DNA of 64,000 nt from positions 434,001 to 498,000 of the forward strand of contig NZ_CP059060.1 in NCBI RefSeq assembly GCF_014217875.1. Reading direction: 5' to 3'. This DNA is from Synechococcus sp. LTW-R. GTDB lineage: Bacteria; Cyanobacteriota; Cyanobacteriia; PCC-6307; Cyanobiaceae. Under the pieces are notes generated by a model. The model saw only the letters and a program-made list of their open reading frames with translations, did not search any database and had not been told where the DNA came from. This document shows positions 55,158 to 64,000 of the stretch, in pieces (position 1 is the first letter of the stretch; each line of letters starts with the position of its first letter). The translations under genes were made by a program, and so were the position numbers.

Positions 55158-55409
55158 ATGGCTGAGCAACTCACCCCTCTCTTTGGCTTTCTCGCTCTGA
55201 TCCAGGACAACCCAGAGCTTCGGGCCCGTCTCAATGAGGTCTGCACCGCGGATGAGGTGGCCGCGATTGCTGGGGAGCACGGTCACGCGTTTGAGGCATC
55301 CACCCTCGTGGGCCTCTTTGAGCGCTGCAATGAGGCCCCTGTGGCCCGTTCAGGTTTGATGGACGAAAAGCTGATCCGCGTCTATCTGCAACGGGACGCG
55401 CTGCGTTAA
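55158..55409 (+). CDS. Nif11-like domain protein (83 aa)
   Basis: Starts MAEQLTPLFGFLALIQDNPE. The segment FLALIQDNPELRARLNEVCT followed by ADEVAAIAGEHGHAFEASTL matches the Nif11-type leader fold: hydrophobic F, L-P-x-L, D-x-V-x-x-IA-x-x-x-G-x-x-F. In many cyanobacteria this domain is the leader of peptide natural products. Here there is no GG or GA cleavage pair before a Cys/Ser/Thr-rich core; the tail is VYLQRDALR. No modification enzyme is nearby. It is divergent from aroA and overlaps the Rrf2 gene end by 4 bases. Confidence 0.7.
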   Translation: MAEQLTPLFGFLALIQDNPELRARLNEVCTADEVAAIAGEHGHAFEASTLVGLFERCNEAPVARSGLMDEKLIRVYLQRDALR

Positions 55410-55840
55410 CCCAGCATAAGGCCGCCTTCATTACTGAGGCACTCCTGCCAGCTCTGCAGGTCAAACAGCAGTTCCTGCAGTGTCAGTTGTTTGAGCTCGC
55501 GGTCGAGGGCGGTTTGCAGGCGTCGTCCCATGCTGCTGAGCACTTGCTGTTCTGCGCGGCTGCTCTCCCCCGGGCCGTTCAGCGTGAGGGGCGCTCCCAC
55601 GGCGCTGAGCACCTCACCCACCGGAATTGATTCAACGGCTCGGCTCAGCCGGTACCCCCCCTGCCGGCCGCGTTTGGCCTCCACGAGCTCGGCGCGGCGT
55701 AATTGCAGGAGCAGTTGCTCGAGCATCGGAGCTGGAAGGCCCTGGGCTTCAGCGATGTCGCTGACCGAGCACCACTGGGGACTGGCCATGGCCAGGTGCA
55801 GCAACGCCTGCAGTGCTTGGAGGCCAGAGCGCCGCAACAT
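55406..55840 (-). CDS. Rrf2-family transcriptional regulator lacking the Fe-S cysteines
   Basis: 144 residues. A winged helix-turn-helix fold with WCSVSDIAEAQGLPAPMLEQ and KRGRQGGYRLSRAVESIPVG, the Rrf2 signature. IscR- or NsrR-type members carry three cysteines near residues 90-110; none is present here, and the only cysteines are near residues 24 and 133. It therefore senses something other than the usual [Fe-S] cluster, or another regulator controls it. It follows ubiD by 3 bases, in the same transcript, and meets the Nif11-like gene tail to tail with 4 overlapping bases. Confidence 0.88.
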   Translation of the reverse strand: MLRRSGLQALQALLHLAMASPQWCSVSDIAEAQGLPAPMLEQLLLQLRRAELVEAKRGRQGGYRLSRAVESIPVGEVLSAVGAPLTLNGPGESSRAEQQVLSSMGRRLQTALDRELKQLTLQELLFDLQSWQECLSNEGGLMLG

Positions 55841-55843
55841 GGC

Positions 55844-57409
55844 TTAGGCCGGCCGTTGCAGGCGTTCAAGAACCTGCTCGATCACGTAGCCAAACAGGGC
55901 CGGGTCGGGCTCCTGTTGACCGACATCGGCGAGCCCCAGTTCCTCCCAGCGCGCATCGAGGCGCGCCTCCAGCTCTGCGGGCCGCCGCAAGGGCTCTCCC
56001 CAGGGGTGGTTGCGCTCGGGCCCCACCTTGGTGGTGGCATCAATGGCGAGGCGCCCCCCCAGACCCAGCTGCTCGCTCGCGAAATCCAGGGTGTCGAAGG
56101 GGGTGTTCTCCAGGACAAAGAGATCCCGTTGGGGATCCACGAGGGAACTGATCGCCCAGATCACCTGCCTTGGATCGCGAATGTTGATCGACTTGTCGAC
56201 GACAACGACGAACTTGGTGTAGGTGAATTGCGGCAGAGCACTCCAAAAGGCCATGGCCGCCCGCTTCGCCTGGCCTGGATAGGCCTTGTCGATCGCGATC
56301 ACGGCGAGCTTGTAACTGAGCCCCTCCATCGGGAGGAAGAAATCAACGATTTCGGGAATTTGTTGACGCAGGATTGGCGTGTAGATCCGATTCAGGGCGA
56401 TGGCGAGCATGGCGTCCTCCTTCGGGGGACGGCCGCTGAAGGTCGTGAAGTAGGTCGGATTCCGCCGCTGGGTGACGCACTGGATTCGCACCAAGGGTGA
56501 GGGTTCGACCCCTCCGTAGAAGCCCATGTGATCGCCAAAGGGGCCGTCGGCCAGCTCCTCGCCAGGGGTGATCGTTCCTTCGAGGACGATTTCGCTGTGG
56601 CTTGGCACCTCCAGGTCCAGGGTTTTGCACTTCGCCAGTCGCACCCCCTCTCCGGCGTAGAGACCAGCAAACAGCCACTCGCTCAGTTGTACGGGAATCG
56701 GCGTGGCAGCAGCCATCACCAAGAGGGGGTGAACCCCGATCGCGATGGCGATCTCCAGCGGTTTACCCAGGGCGGCGGCCTTACGCAGGTGGCGCGCGCC
56801 CCCGCGCACGCTCAACCAGTGCACCGTCATGGTGTTGATCGACTGCTGTTGCAGCCGGTAGACCCCGACGTTGGGGGTCCCGGTCTCGGGATCCTTCGTG
56901 ATCACCAGGCCGAGGGTGATGATGCGGCCCGCATCACCGGGCCAGGGCCTTAGCAGCGGCAGGCGGTCCAGGTTGACGGCCTCGCCTTGGAAAACCTCCT
57001 GCCGGCAGGGCGGCAGCAGATCCAGGTCGGGCTTGGCCTTGAGCACATCCAGCAGGACTGAGCCAAAGCGGATGGCTTCCCGCGGTCCCTTTGGAGGCTT
57101 GGGCTGCTGCAGCAGCGCTAGGCGCTCCCCGAGGGCTTCGAGCTCCTCGGGCCGCTCCATGCCCATCGACCAGAGGACCCGCTCGAGGGTCCCCAGCAGA
57201 TTGACGGCCACCGGAATGCTCGAGCCTTTGACGTTTTCAAAGAGCAGGGCCGGACCGCCACAGCCAAGAACCCGGTCGGCAATCGCCGCGAGTTCGAGAT
57301 CGGGGTCCACCGGTGCGCTGATCCGGCGCAATTGCCCACGCGCTTCGAGCAGTTCAAGGAAGCCCCGGAGATCGCGTTGGGATCCAATCGCGTTGGCCGC
57401 AGATCCCAT
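55844..57409 (-). CDS. ubiD: UbiD family prenylated-FMN decarboxylase
   Basis: 521 residues. The prFMN-binding segment is [40 protein letters not shown] and [10 protein letters not shown] contain the catalytic Glu/Asp region. [20 protein letters not shown] follows, in line with UbiD. In cyanobacteria this protein is thought to decarboxylate a hydroxybenzoate during plastoquinone synthesis. The prFMN maker UbiX is not in the window. It is followed by an Rrf2 regulator after 3 bases and is divergent from comB. Confidence 0.93.
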   Translation of the reverse strand: MGSAANAIGSQRDLRGFLELLEARGQLRRISAPVDPDLELAAIADRVLGCGGPALLFENVKGSSIPVAVNLLGTLERVLWSMGMERPEELEALGERLALLQQPKPPKGPREAIRFGSVLLDVLKAKPDLDLLPPCRQEVFQGEAVNLDRLPLLRPWPGDAGRIITLGLVITKDPETGTPNVGVYRLQQQSINTMTVHWLSVRGGARHLRKAAALGKPLEIAIAIGVHPLLVMAAATPIPVQLSEWLFAGLYAGEGVRLAKCKTLDLEVPSHSEIVLEGTITPGEELADGPFGDHMGFYGGVEPSPLVRIQCVTQRRNPTYFTTFSGRPPKEDAMLAIALNRIYTPILRQQIPEIVDFFLPMEGLSYKLAVIAIDKAYPGQAKRAAMAFWSALPQFTYTKFVVVVDKSINIRDPRQVIWAISSLVDPQRDLFVLENTPFDTLDFASEQLGLGGRLAIDATTKVGPERNHPWGEPLRRPAELEARLDARWEELGLADVGQQEPDPALFGYVIEQVLERLQRPA

Positions 57410-57472
57410 GGCGCTCTCAACTTTTCAGCAGGTTCTGCCTACTGTGGCGCACCCCCTTGTGCCACTGCGGTC

Positions 57473-58228
57473 GTGCAGATCTCCTATTTCCACACCTCGG
57501 AGAACGTTCCCAGCCTGCGCCCCGTGGCTGAGGGTGGACCGGATGCGGCCGTCGTCATCGACGTGCTGCGGGCCACCACCACCATTGCCTGCGCGCTGCA
57601 GAGTGGCGCTGAGGCCATCCAAGCGTTCGCCGACCTCGAGGCCCTCAATCAGGCCGCCAATGCCTGGGTGCCTGAGCGCTGCCTGCGGGCGGGTGAACGC
57701 GGCGGTCAGACGGTTGCTGGCTATGACCTCGGCAACTCCCCCCTGGCGGTGACCCCGGAGGTTGTGGGAGGCAAGCGCATCTTTATGAGCACCACCAACG
57801 GCACGCGCTCGCTGGAGGCGGTCAAGCCTGTCCCGCTTCTGGTGACCGCCTGCCTGCCGAACCGCAGCGCCGTTGCCAAGCGCTTGATTGACCACGGGGT
57901 TGAGCGGGTCTGGGTGGTCGGCAGTGGCTGGGAGGGGGACTATTCCCTCGAGGACAGCCTGGCGGCCGGTGCCGTCATCTCCGCTGCCATGGAGTTGGCC
58001 GTGTCGCCCCATGTGGGCGTTCGCTGTGCCAATGACGAAGCCCTGGCCGCCCTCGCCCTGTGGCAGCAATGGCGCCACGACACCGAGACCTGTCTGCGGG
58101 CCGCCAGCCATGGCCAGCGGTTGATGGGCCTCGGCAACCATGACGCCGACTTCGCCTGCTGCTCAGCCGTCGACACGATGACGATGGTCCCCACCCAAAC
58201 CAGTCCCGGAGTGCTGCAGGCCGCTTGA
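57473..58228 (+). CDS. comB: 2-phosphosulfolactate phosphatase family protein (ComB)
   Basis: 251 residues from GTG at 57473 ([14 protein letters not shown]). The ComB core is [52 protein letters not shown] and [20 protein letters not shown]. In archaea and some bacteria ComB acts in coenzyme M or sulfolactate metabolism; its role in cyanobacteria is unsettled. The frame is open upstream to 57332 over the ubiD start and that part is rejected. Confidence 0.92.
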   Translation: MQISYFHTSENVPSLRPVAEGGPDAAVVIDVLRATTTIACALQSGAEAIQAFADLEALNQAANAWVPERCLRAGERGGQTVAGYDLGNSPLAVTPEVVGGKRIFMSTTNGTRSLEAVKPVPLLVTACLPNRSAVAKRLIDHGVERVWVVGSGWEGDYSLEDSLAAGAVISAAMELAVSPHVGVRCANDEALAALALWQQWRHDTETCLRAASHGQRLMGLGNHDADFACCSAVDTMTMVPTQTSPGVLQAA

Positions 58229-58276
58229 TCCCATTGCGGCCACCCTTACAGTGACCGCGGCGGCAAAACACCAGCG

Positions 58277-59095
58277 TTGACAAGCTTTCTGGCTTCGGCA
58301 ATCCAGCTCAATAGCAGCGCTGATCTCTCCGCCAACTTCGCCGCTGCCGAAGAGCAGATCGAGTTGGCTGTTCGCCGCGGTGCCGAGCTGGTGGGCTTGC
58401 CCGAGAACTTTGCCTTCATGGGCGAAGACAGCCAACGGCTGGAGCAAGCCGCACAGATTGCGGAGCAGGCTCAGCGCTTCTTGATCACCATGGCCCGCCG
58501 CTATCAGGTGGCCCTGATGGGCGGTGGTTACCCCGTGCCCGCCGGTGCGGGACTGACCAGCAACCGTGCCGAGCTGGTGGGTAAAGACGGTCAAATCCTG
58601 GCGACCTACGACAAGATTCACCTCTTCGACGTCGATCTACCCGACGGCAACACCTACCAGGAGTCGGCAACCGTCCAGCCTGGCAACAGCCTCCCTCCAG
58701 TGGTGGATGTCCCAGGGCTCTGCCGCGTCGGCCTGTCCATTTGCTACGACGTCCGCTTCCCGGAGCTCTATCGGCATTTGGCCGCTGAGGGGGCGGATCT
58801 GCTCTTTATTCCCGCCGCCTTCACCGCGTTTACGGGCAAGGATCACTGGAACGTTCTGCTGCAGGCGCGGGCGATTGAGAACACGGCCTATGTGGTCGCC
58901 CCAGCCCAGACCGGTCAGCACGGCCCCCGCCGCCAGACCCACGGCCACGCCCTGGTGATTGATCCCTGGGGCACCGTCCTCTCCGACGCCGGCACGTCTG
59001 TCGGCCAAGCGGTCGCTCCGATCGATGTGGGGCACCGTCAGCGGATCCAGGCCCAGATGCCCAGCCTTCAACACCGCAAACCCGCCCTGTTCTAA
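58277..59095 (+). CDS. Nitrilase-superfamily amidohydrolase
   Basis: 272 residues from TTG at 58277. The Glu-Lys-Cys triad is visible: VGLPENFAFMGED (Glu), TYDKIHLFDVDLPDG (Lys) and VGLSICYDVRFPELYRHLA (Cys). The branch with FDVDLPDG and CYDVRFPE contains Nit1/NitFhit-type enzymes, which hydrolyse deaminated glutathione. That makes a metabolite-repair role likely but not certain. It ends 10 bases before the amidase gene. Confidence 0.92.
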   Translation: MTSFLASAIQLNSSADLSANFAAAEEQIELAVRRGAELVGLPENFAFMGEDSQRLEQAAQIAEQAQRFLITMARRYQVALMGGGYPVPAGAGLTSNRAELVGKDGQILATYDKIHLFDVDLPDGNTYQESATVQPGNSLPPVVDVPGLCRVGLSICYDVRFPELYRHLAAEGADLLFIPAAFTAFTGKDHWNVLLQARAIENTAYVVAPAQTGQHGPRRQTHGHALVIDPWGTVLSDAGTSVGQAVAPIDVGHRQRIQAQMPSLQHRKPALF

Positions 59096-59105
59096 GGCGA
59101 GATCT

Positions 59106-60221
59106 GTGTCGCCGCTGACGCTGCACCACCCCGTCAGACGCCTGTCGCGTCTGGGGCTTGCCCTGCTTCTTCCCTGTGTGACGCTCCTCTCGGCGCTGCC
59201 GGCGCGAGCGTGGAGTGCCCTCTCCGCTTGGGCCATCAGTCGCGATGGCGTCCTGGAATTACGGACGCCGCCGGCCACGCGGCTGCAGGCCTTTTTTGAG
59301 GAGGGCAGTGCCGGAATGGGGCCTCGCATCTGGGTGGATCTCCCCGGGGCACCCCAGCGCTCGAGAACCCTGGTCGGCAACGGTGCGATCCGTGAGGTCC
59401 GCATTGGTCGTCCCACCGACAACGCCACCCGCTTGGTGATCGAGTTTGAGCCCGGTACCCGGCTCGACCCGCGTCAGATCAAGTTGGTGGGCACCGACGT
59501 CGACCGCTGGTCCATGGACTTTGGGCCCAGTGTGCGCGATCTCCGTGCCATCGGTGAGGGCAGCCTTGAGCGGCCCCAAGGTCCCAGTTGGCGCGCCCTT
59601 CCGCCTCCGGCTCTCCAGCTGCCGCGCGGTCCCATTCCAAAACTGGGCGATCTTCCGTCGGTTCCCCAGGGGCGCTACACGGTGGTGCTTGATCCCGGAC
59701 ACGGTGGCCCGGATCCAGGGGCGATCGGCATCAACAACCTGCGCGAGACCGACGTGGTTCTTGACGTGAGCCTGCAGGTGGCTCAGATCCTTCAAGCGAA
59801 GGGGGTGCTGGTCCTGCTCACCCGCTCGTCCGAGGTCGATGTGGACTTGCCTCCTCGGGTGGCGTTGGCCAACAACAACCGTGCGGATCTGTTTGTGAGC
59901 ATCCACGCCAATGCCCTGAGCATGAATCGCCCGGATGTGAACGGTGTGGAGACCTTCTATTTCCAGGGTGGCCGTTCCCTAAGCCTGGCTCAATCCCTCC
60001 AGAACCAGCTCTTGGCGGCGTCCCCTGGAACTCCGGACCGGGGTGCACGCTCCGGCCGCTTCTTTGTGATTCGCCGCACGGTGATGCCGGCCGCCCTGGT
60101 GGAGATGGGCTTTGTCACCGGGCAACTCGATGCCCCCCGCTTGGCCGATCCCGGTTTCCGCCGGCGGCTGGCCGTTGCTATCGCTATGGGCATCCTCAAT
60201 TACCTGGTGGCTTACCCATGA
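59106..60221 (+). CDS. N-acetylmuramoyl-L-alanine amidase (Amidase_3)
   Basis: 371 residues from GTG at 59106. A signal peptide (LGLALLLPCVTLLSALPARA) precedes an AMIN-like beta domain (about 35-150) that may target the septum or outer membrane. The Amidase_3 domain then shows zinc ligands VLDPGHGGPDPGAIG (His), NLRETDVVLD (Glu) and FVSIHANALSM (His), plus the catalytic Glu in AALVEMGFVTG. It cleaves the peptide from MurNAc in cell separation. Its stop is coupled to murI by ATGA. Confidence 0.95.
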   Translation: MSPLTLHHPVRRLSRLGLALLLPCVTLLSALPARAWSALSAWAISRDGVLELRTPPATRLQAFFEEGSAGMGPRIWVDLPGAPQRSRTLVGNGAIREVRIGRPTDNATRLVIEFEPGTRLDPRQIKLVGTDVDRWSMDFGPSVRDLRAIGEGSLERPQGPSWRALPPPALQLPRGPIPKLGDLPSVPQGRYTVVLDPGHGGPDPGAIGINNLRETDVVLDVSLQVAQILQAKGVLVLLTRSSEVDVDLPPRVALANNNRADLFVSIHANALSMNRPDVNGVETFYFQGGRSLSLAQSLQNQLLAASPGTPDRGARSGRFFVIRRTVMPAALVEMGFVTGQLDAPRLADPGFRRRLAVAIAMGILNYLVAYP

Positions 60222-61066
60222 GTGGGGCCCCCATCGGTCTCTTTGATTCCGGCGTTGGCGGTTTGAGCATCTGGCGCCAGGTGGTGCATGCCCTGTCGTC
60301 AGAGCAGCTGCTCTACGTGGCCGATCAAGCCCATGTGCCCTACGGCCATCGTTCGGCGGCCGAGATTCAGGCCCATAGCCAGGCGATTGCGGACTATCTG
60401 GTTGCCGAAGGCTGCAAGGCGATCGTGGTGGCTTGCAACACCGCATCCGCCGTCGCGCTGGAACCGCTCCGCCAGCGCTTCCCGCAGCTGCCCATTCTCG
60501 GTTTGGAGCCGGCGGTGAAGCCGGCGGTGCAGCTCACCCGCAGCGGGGTGGTGGGGGTGATGGCCACACCGGCCACCTTTCAAGGCCAGCTGTATCGAGC
60601 CACGGTCGGTCGCTACGCCACGGCTGTTCAGGTCGTGGAGCAGGTCTGTGTTGGCCTGGCGGAACTGGTGGAGCAGGGCGAGCTGGAGGGCCCGGACTGC
60701 GACGCCAGGTTGATGGGGTATCTGGAGCCCATGCTGGCGGCTGGAGCCGACACGATTGTCTTGGGCTGCACTCACTATCCCTTCGTGATCGAGTCCATTC
60801 GCCGCTTGGTGGGGCCGTCGATGGCTGTGGTGGATCCAGCGCCGGCTGTTGCCCGTCACCTTGCCGATGTCCTGGCCAGGGAGGGGCTGTTGGCCCCTGC
60901 CGAGAGGGGGCCGCTGGAGCCGGCCTCCCGCTACCGGTTTGCCACAACGTCCAGTCCTTCGGCTTTCAACCGTGCCCTCTCGCGGCTGGTGGGCGTGAGC
61001 AGCTCCAGTCAGGCCCTGATCTGGCAGCAACGTCCCGACCAATCCCCCGTTCTCCACCCCGCTTAG
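60218..61066 (+). CDS. murI: Glutamate racemase
   Basis: 282 residues, start overlapping the amidase stop by 4 bases. GLFDSGVGGLSIWRQVVHAL near the start, AIVVACNTASAVALEPLRQR (first catalytic Cys) and TIVLGCTHYPFVIESIRRLV (second catalytic Cys), with VDPAPAVARHL after it. It supplies D-glutamate for peptidoglycan. The nearby amidase and murF/glmU show a cell-wall theme for this part of the chromosome. Confidence 0.97.
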   Translation: MSGAPIGLFDSGVGGLSIWRQVVHALSSEQLLYVADQAHVPYGHRSAAEIQAHSQAIADYLVAEGCKAIVVACNTASAVALEPLRQRFPQLPILGLEPAVKPAVQLTRSGVVGVMATPATFQGQLYRATVGRYATAVQVVEQVCVGLAELVEQGELEGPDCDARLMGYLEPMLAAGADTIVLGCTHYPFVIESIRRLVGPSMAVVDPAPAVARHLADVLAREGLLAPAERGPLEPASRYRFATTSSPSAFNRALSRLVGVSSSSQALIWQQRPDQSPVLHPA

Positions 61067-61116
61067 GCAGCGGTCGGAGGCTGGCGCCTTCTAGGATCAG
61101 CCCACCGCTGGGGGTC

Positions 61117-62088
61117 ATGGCCACCGTTGCAGAGCTGCTACAGCCCGTCGAGTCCGATCTCGAGGCTCTGCTGAGTGATCTCCGCAGTCTGATTGGTGCT
61201 GGACACCCGATTCTTCAGGCCGCTGCAGAGCATCTCTTCAGCGCCGGTGGGAAGCGGCTGCGCCCCGGCATTGTTCTTTTGATTTCACGGGCCCTCGCGC
61301 CCGATGGTGAGCTCACCAGCCGCCACCGGCGCCTGGCTGAAATCACCGAGATGATTCATACCGCCTCGCTCGTCCACGACGACGTGGTGGATGAGGCCTC
61401 GACCCGCCGCGGCGTCGATACGGTCCACAGCCGCTTCAACCACCGCGTTGCGGTCTTGGCCGGTGATTTCTTGTTTGCCCAGGCCAGTTGGCACCTCGCC
61501 AACCTGGACAACCTCGAGGTGGTCAAACTGCTCTCCCGCGTGATCATGGATCTCGCCGATGGAGAGGTGAAGCAAGGCCTCTACCGCTACGACACAGGCC
61601 AGAGCTTCGAAACCTACCTCGAGAAGAGCTACTGCAAGACCGCCTCGCTGATTGCCAACAGTGCCCGTGCGGCTGGCGTCCTGAGTGGTCTGCCTGAATC
61701 ACAGCTCGATGACCTCTACCGCTTTGGTCGTCAGTTGGGCTTGGCCTTCCAGGTGGTCGATGACATCCTCGATTTCACCGGCAGTGATCAACAGCTGGGC
61801 AAGCCCGCCGCCAGCGACCTGGCCAGCGGTTACCTCACGGCACCCGCGCTTTATGCCCTTGAGGAGCGTCCGGCTCTCGCTGGTCTGATCGAGCGTGAGT
61901 TCAACCAAGAGGGCGATCTGGAGCAAGCCCTGGAGTTGGTTCGCAGCAGCAATGCGATCCAGCGCTCCCGCACCCTGGCGGAGACCTTTGCCAATGAGGC
62001 CTACGAGGCCCTGAGCTTCCTGCCCCCATCGGATTGCCGGACGGCTCTGTTGGAGCTGCCCGAGTTTGTTCTGAGCCGCCTCTACTGA
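61117..62088 (+). CDS. sds: Solanesyl diphosphate synthase (all-trans polyprenyl synthase)
   Basis: 323 residues from ATG at 61117 (MATVAELLQPVESDLEALLS). The frame is open to 60433 in murI and that part is rejected. AGGKRLRPGIVLLISRALAP, the first Asp-rich motif LVHDDVVDEASTRRGVDTVH, and the second QVVDDILDFTGSDQQLGKPA are all present. It extends prenyl chains for plastoquinone side chains. The residues before the first Asp motif are small, as in long-chain synthases. It overlaps the HAD gene end by 7 bases. Confidence 0.95.
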   Translation: MATVAELLQPVESDLEALLSDLRSLIGAGHPILQAAAEHLFSAGGKRLRPGIVLLISRALAPDGELTSRHRRLAEITEMIHTASLVHDDVVDEASTRRGVDTVHSRFNHRVAVLAGDFLFAQASWHLANLDNLEVVKLLSRVIMDLADGEVKQGLYRYDTGQSFETYLEKSYCKTASLIANSARAAGVLSGLPESQLDDLYRFGRQLGLAFQVVDDILDFTGSDQQLGKPAASDLASGYLTAPALYALEERPALAGLIEREFNQEGDLEQALELVRSSNAIQRSRTLAETFANEAYEALSFLPPSDCRTALLELPEFVLSRLY

Positions 62089-62756
62089 GGCGTGCCCTCG
62101 AGCAACGGCAACACGTCGACGAGGGATGTCAGCATCTCCGTGCCCTTTCCCGGGTAGAGCTTGCGATCGGCCCCAGGGGCCGGCACGACAAAGACACGGC
62201 AACCTGCAGCTAAGGCGGCCTCGGCTCCCGCGGGGGAGTCTTCAAAGGCCCAGCTGTCAGCACAGTTCACTCCCAAGCGCTGAGCGGCGAGCTGAAAGAC
62301 ATCCGGATGGGGCTTGCCGCGTTTGAGTTCGGGATCGTCGCCATGGACCCTCTCTTGAATGGCCTCCAGCCAGGGATGCGGTTGGGCTTTGAGCAGCACC
62401 GCCTCCCGGGAGCTGCTGGTGGCCAGAGCCATCGGTAGAGCCAAGTCGAGGCAGCGTTGAACGAGGGCTTGGGCTCCGGCCATGGGTTGGGCCTGGATCA
62501 GCAGTGCTTCGGCGATGGGTTGGCGGATCGCCAGCAAGTCCTCCGGGCTGGGGACCTCGAGGCCGCCTGCACCAATCCAGAGACGCACCTGATCGGCGCA
62601 GTCCAGCCGCCGGCGCCCTCGCAATTGCATGAGCTCGCCATCCGTCAGCTCTCGACCGAAGTGCTGGGCCGCCCGCTGCCAGGCCTCGGCATGCAGGGGT
62701 TCGGTGTCGAGCAGTAGCCCATCGAGGTCGAACAGGCAGGCGGCGGGATGAGCCAT
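62082..62756 (-). CDS. HAD-superfamily phosphatase / phosphomutase-like
   Basis: 224 residues. Motif I is ACLFDLDGLLLDTEPLHAEA (6-25), motif II ALATSSSREAVLLKAQ, motif III GKPHPDVFQLAAQRLG and motif IV AFEDSPAGAEAALAAGCRVF. This order is that of subfamily IA enzymes such as beta-phosphoglucomutase or sugar-phosphate phosphatases. The substrate cannot be told. It overlaps the solanesyl synthase end by 7 bases and is divergent from acs. Confidence 0.9.
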   Translation of the reverse strand: MAHPAACLFDLDGLLLDTEPLHAEAWQRAAQHFGRELTDGELMQLRGRRRLDCADQVRLWIGAGGLEVPSPEDLLAIRQPIAEALLIQAQPMAGAQALVQRCLDLALPMALATSSSREAVLLKAQPHPWLEAIQERVHGDDPELKRGKPHPDVFQLAAQRLGVNCADSWAFEDSPAGAEAALAAGCRVFVVPAPGADRKLYPGKGTEMLTSLVDVLPLLEGTPQ

Positions 62757-62846
62757 GTCCCCATCCTGAACCCTGCAACAGCGTTACAGCCCTTCAGCGC
62801 GGCGTTTTTCCTCGCTTGAATGGCTCCATTGCGTTGTCGCTGGCCC

Positions 62847-64000
62847 ATGTCCGAGACCGGGATCGAATCGGTGCTGAATGAGGCGCGGGTGTTTGATCCA
62901 CCGGCAGCGCTCTCCGCAGCGGCTCGGATCAGCTCCCTGCAGGCCTATCGCGATCTGGCGGCCCGTGCGGAGGCCGATCCCGATGCCTTCTGGGGTGAGG
63001 CGGCACGCCAGGAGCTGCATTGGTTCAAGCCGTTTGAGACGGTTCTCGATTGGAGCAATCCCCCCTTTGCTCGCTGGTTTGAGGGGGGACAAACCAACCT
63101 CTCGTACAACTGTTTGGACCGCCATCTGAGCGGCCCCCGGGCGGAGAAAACAGCCCTGATCTGGGAGGGCGAACCGGGCGATGTGCGCCGCTTCAGCTAC
63201 CGCGAATTGCATGCGGAAGTCTGCAAAGCCGCCAATGCCCTCAAGGCCCTCGGCATCGGTAAGGGCGACCTCGTCGCGCTCTACATGCCGATGGTGCCCG
63301 AGGCCGCCATTGCGATGTTGGCCTGTGCCCGCATCGGCGCACCCCATTCCGTGGTCTTCGGTGGTTTCTCCGCTGATGCCCTGCGCGATCGGCTGATCGA
63401 CGGCGAAGCCAAAGCGGTCATCACCGCAGATGGTGGTTTCCGCAAGGACAAACCCGTTCCCCTGAAGCCCGCCGTTGATGAGGCCCTAGCGGCCAAAGGC
63501 GGTGCCCCCAGCGTCGAGCATGTTCTGGTCGTCCAGCGCATCGACTCCGGTTGTGCGATGGAGTCCGGCCGTGACCACTGGTGGCATGAGCTCGTGGCTG
63601 GCCAGAGCAGCGACTGCGCGGCCGAGCCGATGGAGAGCGAGGACCGCCTCTTTGTCCTCTACACCTCTGGCTCCACGGGGAAACCGAAGGGTGTCGTGCA
63701 CACCACCGCCGGTTACAACCTCTGGGCCCACCTGACCTTCCAGTGGATCTTCGACATCCGCGAAGACGACGTGCACTGGTGCACGGCGGACGTGGGCTGG
63801 ATCACGGGACACAGCTACATCGTCTATGGCCCCCTCTCCAACGGGGCGACGACGGTGATGTACGAGGGCGCACCCCGCCCGAGCAACCCGGGTGCCTTCT
63901 GGGAACTGATCCAGAAACACCGCTGCACGATCTTCTACACCGCACCGACGGCGATTCGCGCCTTCATGAAGAGCGGCCGTGAGGTGCCCGATCAGTACGA
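62847..64000 (+). CDS. acs: Acetyl-CoA synthetase, N-terminal part (runs off window)
   Basis: About 384 codons from ATG at 62847 ([20 protein letters not shown]); an ATG nine codons earlier is an alternative. Acs N-terminal features are [20 protein letters not shown] and LIWEGEPGD, then [20 protein letters not shown]. The ATP loop [20 protein letters not shown] and [20 protein letters not shown] are typical. It activates acetate with ATP to acetyl-CoA. The AMP-forming core continues outside the window. Confidence 0.96.
   Translation, partial: MSETGIESVLNEARVFDPPAALSAAARISSLQAYRDLAARAEADPDAFWGEAARQELHWFKPFETVLDWSNPPFARWFEGGQTNLSYNCLDRHLSGPRAEKTALIWEGEPGDVRRFSYRELHAEVCKAANALKALGIGKGDLVALYMPMVPEAAIAMLACARIGAPHSVVFGGFSADALRDRLIDGEAKAVITADGGFRKDKPVPLKPAVDEALAAKGGAPSVEHVLVVQRIDSGCAMESGRDHWWHELVAGQSSDCAAEPMESEDRLFVLYTSGSTGKPKGVVHTTAGYNLWAHLTFQWIFDIREDDVHWCTADVGWITGHSYIVYGPLSNGATTVMYEGAPRPSNPGAFWELIQKHRCTIFYTAPTAIRAFMKSGREVPDQY

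Overview
The window is chromosomal DNA from a high-GC picocyanobacterium of the marine or estuarine Synechococcus/Cyanobium type. Evidence for this is photosystem II D1 (psbA), cytochrome c6, NDH-1 subunit NdhD, the menaquinone/phylloquinone genes menD and menB, solanesyl diphosphate synthase, and cyanobacteria-restricted families (Ycf51, DUF2605, DUF760, DUF4336, Nif11-like). Genes are tightly packed on both strands. Neighbours often share ATGA, GTGA or TGATG junctions, and no gene-free stretch exceeds about 200 bases. I saw no tRNA, rRNA, insertion sequence, prophage or CRISPR array.

Layout. 1-3.1 kb: 5' part of clpB, two small secreted cysteine-containing proteins, a small unknown protein, and petJ with its terminator. 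3.2-11.3 kb (minus strand): a long run ycf51 - DUF4332-like - secreted protein - CocE-type hydrolase - exported protein - glgB - hemE - SDR protein. 11.3-18.9 kb (plus): TamB-like protein, ROK kinase, proA, folB, lipase-like protein. 19.0-21.4 kb (plus): an unusual three-gene set of two multipass membrane proteins and a membrane-tethered serine hydrolase-like protein. 21.3-30.5 kb (minus): unknown 463-residue protein, M3 oligopeptidase, ndhD, thrB, glk, thrS. 30.6-34.9 kb: DUF2605, a lambda-endolysin-like (GH104) protein, trpS, an RGG-rich protein, an unknown protein, a CDF metal exporter. 34.9-38.7 kb (plus): a degenerate GTPase/DUF697 protein, psbA with a striking palindromic upstream region, a PfkB kinase, a small protein. 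38.7-41.6 kb: a short SepF-domain protein and a Mn-type ABC importer (mntCAB-like) of visibly lower GC. 41.7-51.5 kb: DUF4336, DUF760, lepB, menD-menB, L,D-transpeptidase, glgA, a membrane protein, murF, and a frameshifted coq4-like gene. 51.5-64 kb: glmU, mnmD-like, aroA, a Nif11-like protein, an Rrf2 regulator, ubiD, comB, nitrilase, amidase, murI, sds, a HAD phosphatase, and the 5' part of acs.

Functional themes are glycogen metabolism (glgA, glgB, two glucokinase families), cell envelope (murF, murI, glmU, amidase, L,D-transpeptidase, GH104, TamB), quinone and isoprenoid synthesis (menD, menB, sds, ubiD, a decayed coq4-like gene), amino acids (thrB, proA, aroA) and photosynthesis/respiration (psbA, petJ, ndhD, hemE).

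The observations most worth following are: (i) paired 10-bp palindromes plus two leader hairpins upstream of psbA; (ii) the three-gene membrane/hydrolase cassette at 19-21.4 kb; (iii) a coq4-like gene with both a frameshift and a lost metal-ligand residue; (iv) the compositionally foreign Mn importer; (v) a stand-alone Nif11-like protein beside an Rrf2 regulator without iron-sulfur cysteines; (vi) a chromosomal lambda-R-like muramidase.
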